A stretch of DNA of 22,397 nucleotides, from contig JAISKQ010000047.1 in NCBI GenBank assembly GCA_031260865.1, positions 1 to 22,397 on the forward strand. Reading direction: 5' to 3'. Below the pieces are notes generated by a model that searched no databases, was not told the origin of the DNA, and saw only the letters and a program-made list of their open reading frames with translations. Of this stretch, positions 1 through 6,614 are shown piece after piece. Made by a program: the position numbers and the translations under genes. Within the stretch, counting starts at the first letter, position 1, and every line of letters starts with the position of its first letter. This DNA is from Prevotella sp. (GTDB lineage: Bacteria; Bacteroidota; Bacteroidia; Bacteroidales; Dysgonomonadaceae).

Positions 1-9
1 GCTATCCTT

Positions 10-1086
10 TTACTCATCTTCGTCAAAATTGATGCGTAATTGCACAGCATCGTACCATCCTGTTTCATCCTCATTATTTTTCAGTCCCAATCCTATCAGT
101 CTGACCTTGGACGACAGATCGACATGTCGCAGCAATTCAAAACCGGCTTGGTAAAAAGAATCGTAATCCGCCACGACATCCGGAAACGTCCTGCTTCTGG
201 TGATAATCTTAAAGTCGGCGTACTTTATCTTCAATGTCACCGTCTTTCCCTTGAACTTCTGCTTGTCGATATGCTCAAACGCGTCGCGCGCGACGGCGTC
301 AAGTTCGACAGCCAATATATCAAGCTCGTCAATATCCCTGTCGAAAGTGGTTTCCGAACTTACGGACTTCCTTATACGACGGGGTTCAACGGGTCGGTCG
401 TCGATAGCCCGGGCATTCTGATAATAGATACGCCCCACTTTGCCAAAGTTGGCGACCAGTTCGTTTTCGGAACGTTGTTTCAAGTCCCATCCTGTTTTTA
501 TTCCCAACTGGTGCATGAGCTTCGCCGTTACCTTTCCCACGCCGAAAAACCGTTCGATAGCAAGTGATTCCACAAACCGTTCCGCTACGTTGGGCTTTAC
601 TACAAACAAACCGTTGGGCTTATTGTAGTCGGATGCTATTTTTGCCAGGAACTTATTGAACGAAACCCCTGCCGAAGCTGTCAGATGCGTGGTCTCGAAT
701 ATCTTCTGCTTTATCTCCTGCGCAATCCGCGTCGCCGATGGTATATCCTTGAAATTCTCCGTCACGTCAAGGAAAGCTTCATCCAAGGAGAGCGGTTCTA
801 CCAAATCGGTATATTCGTGAAAGATCTCCATTATCTGACGCGATACGGACTTATATACGTCGAACCGAGCGGGAACAAATATCAGATGCGGACATTTGCG
901 CGACGCTGTTTTGGACGCCATAGCCGAATGTACCCCGTAACGACGCGCCTCATAACTGGCGGTCGCCACCACACCGCGCGGACCGGCATAGCCCACAGCC
1001 AAAGGCTTGCCCCGATATTCAGGGTTATCCCGCTGCTCGATAGACGCGTAAAAGGCGTCCATATCTATATGGATAATCTTCCGCAT
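10..1086 (-). CDS. dinB: DNA polymerase IV (Y-family translesion polymerase)
   Basis: Error-prone lesion-bypass DNA polymerase that works with the sliding clamp. The N-terminus MRKIIHIDMDAFYASIE is the Y-family palm motif, with metal-binding D8 and D10 and Tyr13 at the steric-gate position. The second catalytic motif SLDEAFLDVT gives D102 and E103. Little-finger sequence follows, and the extreme C-terminus reads QLRINFDEDE, a plausible degenerate clamp-binding QLxxF element. Length is 358 aa, normal for the family. The frame is open for 28 more codons upstream, but homologues begin at MRKIIH, so the start is placed at 1086. No Shine-Dalgarno is evident. The stop codon lies at 10-12, so the gene is complete. 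The upstream region is a hairpin-rich repeat cluster with no clear promoter; no SOS box was recognised. Confidence 0.96.
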   Translation of the reverse strand: MRKIIHIDMDAFYASIEQRDNPEYRGKPLAVGYAGPRGVVATASYEARRYGVHSAMASKTASRKCPHLIFVPARFDVYKSVSRQIMEIFHEYTDLVEPLSLDEAFLDVTENFKDIPSATRIAQEIKQKIFETTHLTASAGVSFNKFLAKIASDYNKPNGLFVVKPNVAERFVESLAIERFFGVGKVTAKLMHQLGIKTGWDLKQRSENELVANFGKVGRIYYQNARAIDDRPVEPRRIRKSVSSETTFDRDIDELDILAVELDAVARDAFEHIDKQKFKGKTVTLKIKYADFKIITRSRTFPDVVADYDSFYQAGFELLRHVDLSSKVRLIGLGLKNNEDETGWYDAVQLRINFDEDE

Positions 1087-1149
1087 AATTCGACACGATA
1101 ATATCTTCCCGTAAAGGTAAGGTTTTTCAGTCAACAGTAGTAAGTAGTT

Positions 1150-1217
1150 CTTTAGTTTACTAAAGTTCAAGAGTTCTATAGTTCAAGTTTACTAACATAA
1201 TAGAACTCTTGTAAACT
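1150..1217. repeat. Overlapping inverted repeats upstream of dinB
   Basis: CTTTAGT (1150-1156) and ACTAAAG (1159-1165) form a perfect 7-bp inverted repeat with a 2-bp centre. CAAGAGTTCTAT (1168-1179) and ATAGAACTCTTG (1200-1211) form a perfect 12-bp inverted repeat with a 20-bp loop. AGTTTAC (1154-1160) also pairs with GTAAACT (1211-1217), extending the second stem past a bulge. The two structures share bases and cannot both form fully. Confidence 0.7.
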
Positions 1218-1295
1218 GGTACACTTGTACACTCAAAAAAGGTGACAAAAGTAACAGTTTTCGCTCATCATCGCTTTGCCGCATTCTTCATATTC

Positions 1296-1337
1296 TCGTA
1301 ACTCGTAACTCGTAACTTGTAACTCTTTACTCATTAC
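1296..1337. repeat. Six-copy 7-bp degenerate tandem repeat
   Basis: Consecutive 7-mers starting at 1296 read TCGTAAC, TCGTAAC, TCGTAAC, TTGTAAC, TCTTTAC and TCATTAC. Related 7-bp arrays occur at 9731-9758 and 13691-13711, each just upstream of a gene. Confidence 0.85.
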
Positions 1338-1349
1338 GCCCCCGCTTGT

Positions 1350-1387
1350 GACTTGCGACGGCACGAAGGGCGTAGTAGCTTGTGACT
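1350..1387. repeat. 38-bp dispersed element, copy 1
   Basis: This 38-bp stretch aligns without gaps to 3985-4022, with 29 of 38 positions identical by hand alignment. The shared core is CGAAGGGCGT. Most differences are transitions. Confidence 0.7.
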
Positions 1388-1468
1388 GAAAAAAATAACG
1401 ATAAAACTAATCCTTGATTTGCGTTGTTTATTGAATAGTATTTGTTAGGAAATCCAAAAGATTTATAA

Positions 1469-1498
1469 TAGATTTGCATGATTTAGCGGGCTAAATCA
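1469..1498 (+). promoter_or_regulatory. Candidate promoter -7 box with adjacent 9-bp inverted repeat
   Basis: TAGATTTG (1469-1476) fits the Bacteroidetes TAnnTTTG -7 box. The nearest TTTG upstream (1441-1444) is 24 bp away, longer than the usual 19-21, so the -33 element is doubtful. Directly after the box, TGATTTAGC (1479-1487) and GCTAAATCA (1490-1498) form a perfect inverted repeat around GG. It would overlap the transcription start, the position expected of an operator, or form a hairpin at the 5' end of the DUF418 transcript. Confidence 0.45.
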
Positions 1499-1590
1499 AG
1501 AGGGAGAAGTGAATTGAATATTGACGGAGCCAAAAAGATGCTCAAAAAAGGATGTCGAAGAAAAACAATAAATACTTTCATGAGAAATAA

Positions 1591-1614
1591 ATTCGGTAAA
1601 ATTTAAACAGTCTC
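1591..1614. repeat. 24-bp element flanking the DUF418 gene, upstream copy
   Basis: This stretch, with core GGTAAAATT and then AAACAGTCTC, matches 2869-2893 with about four differences and one gap. It ends 24 bp before the DUF418 start codon; the other copy begins 42 bp after the stop. Confidence 0.6.
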
Positions 1615-1638
1615 TTAACATTTCAAATTCTAAAAAAC

Positions 1639-2826
1639 ATGCGCTCATCTACGACACTAACCAATAATAATCGCATAGAAATAGCAGATGTATTACGCGG
1701 TTTTGCTGTAATGGGAATCACCCTTATCCATTTTATCGAACGCTTCAGCCTCAATAGCTACCCGGAAGAAACCCACGGCTTTCTGATATTTACGGATAGG
1801 GTAATCTGGGACAGTGTGTTTTTTACCTTTTCCGGTAAAGCCTACTGCATTTTCGCGATGCTTTTCGGATTCAGCTTTTTTATTCAAGACAACTCGCAAA
1901 AAGAAAAAGGAAAAGATTTTCGTGGACGGTTTGCATGGCGGTTAGTATTACTTTTCTTGATAGCTTGCGTCAATTCGACTTTATTCCCCGGTGAAATACT
2001 GGTACTCTACGCGTTGGTCGGTTATGTGATGATCGCGGTCTGTCGTCTTTCCACCCGCGCGATCGCGATAATAGCGGTTATCCTTTTACTGCAACCGATC
2101 GAATGGGGACAAATAATTTATGCGCTCATCAACCCCGAATACGTTATTAACGCTGAGCTTGATGCTCCATACTGGGAGATAGTCAATACAGTTCAGAAAG
2201 AAGGTTCTTTCCTCGAACTGTGCAAAACCGCGATATGGACGGGCAATATCGGGAATATGGGCTGGATGCTGTTGCATGGAAGGATTACTCAAACCGCGGG
2301 ACTGTTTATGACAGGCATGTTGATAGGGCGTGGCAATCTGTTTCTCTATTCAGAAAAAAATATAAAATTTTGGATTAAAGTATTCATTATAGTGACCATA
2401 GCCTTTTTCCCTATTTATGGTTTGATACCTGTGCTTCCCGACTTTATAAGCAGGGAGGCGCTGCTTGTGCCTTCTACCCTTCTACTTAAGTCATTTTCAA
2501 ATATCGCGTTTACGGGAATATTGTTTACCGGGGTAATACTTGTCTATTACCTGACAACGTTTAGGTGTGTTCTTCAGCGATTAGCGCCTTATGGACGCAT
2601 GAGTTTGACGAACTACCTGTCGCAGTCTTTGATTGGGGGATTCTTGTTTTACAACTGGGGGTTAGGACTTTACCGGCATACCGGTATTACAGTCTGTTTC
2701 TTGATGGGTATCGGAATGTTTCTTGTTCAGTTCTTCTTTTGCCGTTGGTGGCTTCGTTCTCATCGTCGGGGACCATTAGAATGGTTATGGAGAAAGGCAA
2801 CCTGGATTAAAACAGGAAGAGGATAA
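1639..2826 (+). CDS. DUF418 family (YeiB-like) polytopic membrane protein
   Basis: Integral inner-membrane protein of unknown substrate, 395 aa with about ten hydrophobic segments. The N-terminus has the family signature RIEIADVLRGFAVMGITLIH (residues 12-31), related to acyltransferase-3 and heparan-glucosaminide acetyltransferase membrane proteins. The C-terminal DUF418 domain (about residues 220-388) includes GRMSLTNYLSQS and ends with the diagnostic GPLEWLWRKATW. No catalytic residue can be assigned from sequence. It appears to be a single-gene unit: a 552-bp gap lies upstream and 154 bp downstream, and near-identical 24/25-bp repeats flank it. Family membership is secure; function in transport or envelope modification is only a guess. 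Confidence 0.93.
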   Translation: MRSSTTLTNNNRIEIADVLRGFAVMGITLIHFIERFSLNSYPEETHGFLIFTDRVIWDSVFFTFSGKAYCIFAMLFGFSFFIQDNSQKEKGKDFRGRFAWRLVLLFLIACVNSTLFPGEILVLYALVGYVMIAVCRLSTRAIAIIAVILLLQPIEWGQIIYALINPEYVINAELDAPYWEIVNTVQKEGSFLELCKTAIWTGNIGNMGWMLLHGRITQTAGLFMTGMLIGRGNLFLYSEKNIKFWIKVFIIVTIAFFPIYGLIPVLPDFISREALLVPSTLLLKSFSNIAFTGILFTGVILVYYLTTFRCVLQRLAPYGRMSLTNYLSQSLIGGFLFYNWGLGLYRHTGITVCFLMGIGMFLVQFFFCRWWLRSHRRGPLEWLWRKATWIKTGRG

Positions 2827-2868
2827 AAAGAGCCTAAAAATGGACGAAAAAAAGAGGTGCGATAATAT

Positions 2869-2893
2869 ATTTGGTAAAATTCAAAACAGTTTC
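2869..2893. repeat. 25-bp element flanking the DUF418 gene, downstream copy
   Basis: Partner of 1591-1614 in the same orientation. The AAAACAGTTTC part recurs after the acyl-CoA synthetase gene (6322-6332), and AACAGTTTC occurs at 4595-4603. Confidence 0.6.
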
Positions 2894-2948
2894 AGAAATT
2901 AAATTATTAATTATTATAAATTAAAACCCTCTAAAACCATAAAACACT

Positions 2949-2956
2949 TACCTTTG
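2949..2956 (+). promoter_or_regulatory. Candidate -7 box for the pseudouridine synthase gene
   Basis: TACCTTTG fits TAnnTTTG and lies 24 bp before the start codon. The 12-mer TACCTTTGTTTC is identical to that at 13649-13660 upstream of rpe. No TTTG -33 element sits at 19-21 bp. Confidence 0.45.
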
Positions 2957-2980
2957 TTTCTTATTCATACATAAAATTAA

Positions 2981-3892
2981 ATGAGAACGACCTCTAAAGA
3001 TAAGACGCTTCAGGAAATCAAGGCGACACAGGCGGCCTTATTATTGGACTTCCTGATTGAGAAGCAAATACGCAAAAGCCGTAACGCTATAAAATCACTC
3101 CTTGCCCACAAGCAAATCAAAGTGAACGGGAAACTGGCCACTCAGTTTGATATGGAACTAAAGCCCGGCGATAAGGTATCCGTGATGAAGTACGACCAGT
3201 CTCGTAAAGAAAAGAAGCTGAAAGGCGCGAAAATTATCTTTGAGGACGATGATATAATTGTAGTAGATAAAGAAGCCGGCTTTTTATCCGTATCCACCGA
3301 CAGGGAAAAATCACGGACTGTGTATAACGCCCTGAATGAGTATGTAAGGAAGAAAAACAAGAAGGCGCGCGTTTTTGTGCTCCATCGGCTCGACAGGGAG
3401 GTATCAGGTTTTATGGTCTTTGCGCGGAACTCGGAGTTGCAGGAAGTTTTCCAAAAAAACTGGAATGTACTTGTCTTGGATTACTCTTATTCGGCGATTG
3501 TGGAAGGTCGTCCCGAACCGGAAGAAGGAACGGTGACTTCGTGGCTGACCGAGAACAAAAATTTTGTGATGATGTCGTCGCTCACCGACAACGGCGGGCT
3601 GATGTCGATAACACACTATAAGACGATAAAATCGGTGGGAAGGTATTCGCTGTTGAACGTTGTGCCCGAAACGAAACGTAAAAACCAAATTCGTGTGCAG
3701 TTGCAACAAATAGGGCATCCTGTGGCGGGAGATAAAAAATACGGAGCCTCCGGCAATCCCATCAAGCGAATCGCGCTTCACGCGGGTGTATTGGTTATTA
3801 AACATCCGGTGACCGGCGAATTATTGGAGTTCCGTAGCCCGATTCCAAAAAACATGCAAACACTGGTTGCGACGACTGTCAGTCAACAGTAG
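2981..3892 (+). CDS. RluA-family RNA pseudouridine synthase with S4 domain
   Basis: Converts specific uridines in rRNA or tRNA to pseudouridine. An S4 RNA-binding domain occupies about residues 20-75 (LDFLIEKQIRKSRNAIKSL... then KVNGK). The catalytic domain follows from about residue 84, with motif HRLDREVSG holding the catalytic Asp138. Further family motifs are GHPVAGDKKYG (residues 245-255) and RIALHA (263-268). Length of 303 aa is normal. The substrate position cannot be told from sequence because RluA, RluC and RluD types share these motifs. It appears monocistronic, with a -7 box 24 bp upstream and a repeat-filled gap before the next gene. Confidence 0.93.
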   Translation: MRTTSKDKTLQEIKATQAALLLDFLIEKQIRKSRNAIKSLLAHKQIKVNGKLATQFDMELKPGDKVSVMKYDQSRKEKKLKGAKIIFEDDDIIVVDKEAGFLSVSTDREKSRTVYNALNEYVRKKNKKARVFVLHRLDREVSGFMVFARNSELQEVFQKNWNVLVLDYSYSAIVEGRPEPEEGTVTSWLTENKNFVMMSSLTDNGGLMSITHYKTIKSVGRYSLLNVVPETKRKNQIRVQLQQIGHPVAGDKKYGASGNPIKRIALHAGVLVIKHPVTGELLEFRSPIPKNMQTLVATTVSQQ

Positions 3893-3915
3893 GCAATTAG
3901 CCGCCGGGATAATTT

Positions 3916-4024
3916 GCCGATGCGCCATTAAAATTAAATACCTTGTCGCTTCTCACCATTGGCATGTTAAACCATTGGCGCGTTGACTTGTAACTGTCCG
4001 AAGGGCGTGGTAACTCGTAACTAA
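3916..4024. repeat. Repeat-rich gap with ACCATTGGC direct repeats and 38-bp element copy 2
   Basis: ACCATTGGC occurs twice within 30 bp, at 3956-3964 and 3971-3979. The surrounding sequence resembles 6340-6420, sharing CGATG(C/T)GCCA, GCCGCTTC/GTCGCTTC and CCA(T/A)TGGC units. Positions 3985-4022 are the second copy of the 38-bp element at 1350-1387. No gene is visible here. Confidence 0.6.
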
Positions 4025-4041
4025 TTAAATATATAATAACT

Positions 4042-4596
4042 ATGAATGAAGATACAAAACAAATAGGTCAGCGGTTGAAAGGTCTTCGCGAGGCATTGGA
4101 TATGACCTTGGATGAATTTGCAAGATCCTGCGATATTCCTTCCGAGGAGTACATGACGTATGAATCCGGTGAAAAGGACATGGGTATTAGCCTGTTGAAA
4201 GGAATAGCGACAAGGTATGGCATAGACGTGTCCGTGTTGATGTTTGACGACGAACCGCGAATGAGCAGTTATTTCCTTACCCGCAAAGGAAAAGGATTGG
4301 CGGTTAACCGTGTCGCCGACTATAACTACCAGACTTTGGCGGGCGGATTCAACCACCGAAAGGCGGATGTCTTTGAAGTTACGGTAGAACCCAAAAATGA
4401 TGATATCGACATTCATCATAGCCGACATGCCGGACAAGAATTTAACCTTATCTTGGAAGGTCGTATGCTCTTGCAGATAAACGGGAAAGACCTTGTTTTG
4501 GAAGAAGGAGACAGTATCTACTTCGATTCGGGTTTACCGCATGGCATGAAAGCCTTGGACGGCAAACGGGTAAAATTTATAGCTGTTGTTTTATAA
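4042..4596 (+). CDS. Xre-family transcriptional regulator with cupin sensor domain
   Basis: Predicted DNA-binding regulator of 184 aa. A helix-turn-helix of the Xre/HTH_3 type spans residues 8-64 (IGQRLKGLREALDMTLDEFA...). A cupin_2 domain occupies about 110-180, with motif 1 around H126, H129 and E133 followed by G140, and motif 2 GDSIYFDSGLPHG with H167. Such cupins usually bind a small ligand or metal that controls the HTH. It ends 71 bp before the acyl-CoA synthetase gene in the same orientation, a pairing I recall as common in Bacteroidales, so it probably controls that gene or senses its substrate. The ligand is unknown. The gap between the two genes holds inverted repeats that could be its operator. 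Confidence 0.92.
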   Translation: MNEDTKQIGQRLKGLREALDMTLDEFARSCDIPSEEYMTYESGEKDMGISLLKGIATRYGIDVSVLMFDDEPRMSSYFLTRKGKGLAVNRVADYNYQTLAGGFNHRKADVFEVTVEPKNDDIDIHHSRHAGQEFNLILEGRMLLQINGKDLVLEEGDSIYFDSGLPHGMKALDGKRVKFIAVVL

Positions 4597-4650
4597 CAGT
4601 TTCAAAATGTAAAGGTTTAAAAAAGACCAAGAAACTGTTTGAAGTCTTGG
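4595..4650. promoter_or_regulatory. Nested inverted repeats between regulator and acyl-CoA synthetase
   Basis: AACAGTTTC (4595-4603, overlapping the regulator stop codon) and GAAACTGTT (4631-4639) form a perfect 9-bp inverted repeat. CCAAGA (4627-4632) and TCTTGG (4645-4650) form a second one overlapping the first. Either could be an operator for the Xre protein or an mRNA hairpin ahead of the synthetase start at 4668. Confidence 0.4.
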
Positions 4651-4667
4651 GATAAAAAGATAGAACT

Positions 4668-6317
4668 ATGTTAGAAAGATTTGTAAGACGGACTGATTTC
4701 ACATCTACTAAAGATTTCGCGGATAATTATCAGGTGCGGATACCCGAAAATTTCAATTTCGGATACGATATTGTGGATGAATGGGCAAAAATAAACCCGC
4801 TGAAAAGAGCGATTTGCTGGGTAAACGACCAGGGGGAACATATTGATTTCACATTCGCGGACATAAAAGAACAGAGCGACCGCGCGGCGTCTTATTTTCA
4901 GTCGCTGGGTATTGGCAAAGGTGATATGGTGATGCTGGTGATGAAACGCCGCTACGAGTTTTGGTTTGCCATTGTCGGCTTGCATAAAATAGGCGCGATA
5001 GCCATCCCCGCCACCCATTTGTTGACAAAGAAAGATATTATTTACCGGAACAACGCCGCTGATATAAAAGCTATTATTAGCGTGAACGATGAGGTTGTCG
5101 TCAAGCACGTGAATGAAGCCATGTCCGAATCGCCTACCGTCAAGCATCTTATAGCGTGCGGAGATGAAATTCCGGCGGGTTGGGATGATTTCCATAAGGG
5201 ACTGAAAGAAGCGAAGCCTTTTGTGAGACCCGACCACGTGAACACAAATGAAGATATTTCCATCCTGTATTTTACATCGGGAACCACCGGCGAACCGAAG
5301 ATGGTAATCCATAATTTTGTATATCCGCTGGGGCATATCGTCACGGCAAAGTATTGGCACAACCTGAATGAAGACAGCTTACACCTCACGGTGGCGGATA
5401 CGGGTTGGGCTAAAGCCGTGTGGGGAAAACTCTACGGACAATGGATTGTAGGGGCGGCCGTCATGGTTTACGACCACGAAAAGTTCACGCCTCAGTCTAT
5501 GTTGCGCATTATTGAGAAATATAAAGTCACATCATTTTGCGCGCCGCCTACGGTCTATCGTTTTATGATACGCGAGGATTTATCACATTACGACCTGTCT
5601 TCGCTGAAGTATGCCACTACCGCCGGCGAAGCGTTGAATCCTTCCGTTTTTGAAGCTTTCTATGAAGGAACAGGCATTAAAATGATGGAAGCTTTCGGGC
5701 AAACCGAAACCACCCCTACGATAATCACATTCCCTTGGATGGAACCGAAACCGGGTTCGATGGGCGCGCCTAATCCTGCTTACGACATGGATCTGATAGC
5801 GTTGGACGGGCGTTCTGTCGAAGATGGGGAAGTGGGCGAAGTCGTCTTCAAAACGGATAGATGGAAGCCTTTGGGGCTTTTCATCGAATATTTTCGCGAC
5901 GAGGCGCTTACACAGTCTGTATATTATGACAATGTATATCATACCGGAGATATGGCATGGCGCGACGAAGACGGCTATTATTGGTTTGTAGGGCGTAGCG
6001 ACGACGTTATCAAAAGCTCGGGCTATCGCATAGGACCTTTTGAAGTTGAAAGCGCGCTAATGACGCACCCTGCCGTTGTGGAATGCGCTATCACAGGCGT
6101 TCCGGACGAAATACGGGGACAGGTGGTAAAAGCGACTGTCGTATTGGCGCAGGATTATAAAGGCAAAGCGGATGAGCATTTGAAACATGAGATACAAGAC
6201 CATGTGAAAAAGGTGACCGCCCCTTATAAATACCCGCGTATCATTGAGTTTGTGGATGAATTGCCCAAAACAATAAGCGGAAAAATAAAGAGAGCGGATA
6301 TAAGAAAACAAGAATAA
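4668..6317 (+). CDS. AMP-forming acyl-CoA synthetase (acetyl/medium-chain type)
   Basis: Activates a carboxylic acid with ATP to an acyl-adenylate and transfers it to CoA. The ANL superfamily landmarks are in order: phosphate-binding loop YFTSGTTGEPK (residues 201-211), EAFGQTETTPT, HTGDMAWRDEDGYYWFVGR with the hinge, SSGYRIGPFEVES, and the C-terminal catalytic lysine in PKTISGKIKR (Lys539). At 549 aa it has the size of ACS/ACSM-type ligases rather than long-chain fadD types. The chain length or aromatic nature of the substrate cannot be decided. It follows the Xre-cupin gene and is probably co-regulated with it. The region after the stop has no clear intrinsic terminator. Confidence 0.93.
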   Translation: MLERFVRRTDFTSTKDFADNYQVRIPENFNFGYDIVDEWAKINPLKRAICWVNDQGEHIDFTFADIKEQSDRAASYFQSLGIGKGDMVMLVMKRRYEFWFAIVGLHKIGAIAIPATHLLTKKDIIYRNNAADIKAIISVNDEVVVKHVNEAMSESPTVKHLIACGDEIPAGWDDFHKGLKEAKPFVRPDHVNTNEDISILYFTSGTTGEPKMVIHNFVYPLGHIVTAKYWHNLNEDSLHLTVADTGWAKAVWGKLYGQWIVGAAVMVYDHEKFTPQSMLRIIEKYKVTSFCAPPTVYRFMIREDLSHYDLSSLKYATTAGEALNPSVFEAFYEGTGIKMMEAFGQTETTPTIITFPWMEPKPGSMGAPNPAYDMDLIALDGRSVEDGEVGEVVFKTDRWKPLGLFIEYFRDEALTQSVYYDNVYHTGDMAWRDEDGYYWFVGRSDDVIKSSGYRIGPFEVESALMTHPAVVECAITGVPDEIRGQVVKATVVLAQDYKGKADEHLKHEIQDHVKKVTAPYKYPRIIEFVDELPKTISGKIKRADIRKQE

Positions 6318-6339
6318 AATCAAAACAGTTTCTTAGCTG

Positions 6340-6425
6340 ATATGTCGATGTGCCAATCAAAACAAAGCGAAAATGTTTTGCCGCTTCGCGCCAATGGCGC
6401 GTTAATCTATTGACTCATCGGTTAA
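6340..6425. repeat. Dispersed CCAATGGCGCG-type intergenic repeat
   Basis: This stretch aligns loosely with 3916-3984. It contains CGCGCCA-A-TGGCGCG (6387-6401), a 15-bp palindrome with perfect 7-bp arms, and AAGCG...CGCTT arms just before it. There is no T-run, so it is not an obvious terminator. Confidence 0.5.
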
Positions 6426-6473
6426 CCGCTCATTTTCTTTATATATTATTATGATTTGTAAAGAATAAAAGAT

Positions 6474-6553
6474 TATATTTGCACGCCTTAAAGCGTGCAT
6501 AATGTCTTGATTTAACCTTGTTTTGATAAAGGAAAAGTCGGGGCGTGTGCATA
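6474..6553 (+). promoter_or_regulatory. secDF -7 box and hairpin-forming leader
   Basis: TATATTTG (6474-6481) fits the TAnnTTTG -7 box; the nearest TTTG (6455-6458) is only 15 bp upstream. Immediately after it, TGCACGC (6480-6486) and GCGTGCA (6493-6499) form a 7-bp hairpin around a 6-nt loop, at or next to the transcription start. CACGCC (6482-6487) can alternatively pair with GGCGTG (6542-6547), excluding the first hairpin. The predicted leader is about 130 nt. Confidence 0.4.
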
Positions 6554-6614
6554 TTTTATTAGTTTTGAACGAAATAGAAATAACATATTAAAATAACAAA
6601 AAGTAAAATCCAAA

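Larger units (their letters stand above)
1087..1638. other. 552-bp intergenic region rich in degenerate repeats
   Basis: No convincing gene lies here. From the dinB side it holds inverted repeats (1150-1217), a six-copy 7-bp tandem array (1296-1337), one copy of a 38-bp element (1350-1387), a candidate -7 box with an adjacent interrupted palindrome (1469-1498), and one copy of a 24-bp element (1591-1614) that recurs after the next gene. The genes on either side diverge, so promoters for both are expected here. Confidence 0.7.

Noticed and set aside
40..1101. Plus-strand open frames antisense to dinB
   Set aside because: They mirror the codon structure of dinB, have no recognisable domains, and the minus-strand protein is unmistakable. 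The same applies to the other long antisense frames in the window, such as 4671-5389, 12858-13376 and 19061-19588.
1087..1170. 28-codon upstream extension of the dinB frame
   Set aside because: Y-family homologues start at MRKIIH, and the extension runs through the inverted-repeat cluster with no ribosome site.
3956..3979. Direct ACCATTGGC repeats as a CRISPR or attachment site
   Set aside because: There are only two short copies, no spacers of regular length, no cas or integrase gene nearby, and similar units occur in another intergenic gap.
6387..6401. CGCGCCA-A-TGGCGCG palindrome as a terminator for the acyl-CoA synthetase
   Set aside because: No T-run follows, and a one-base centre leaves no room for a tight hairpin loop without opening the stem. 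It is better seen as part of a repeat.
6341..6412. 23-codon frame after the acyl-CoA synthetase
   Set aside because: It lies wholly in a dispersed intergenic repeat and has no ribosome site.
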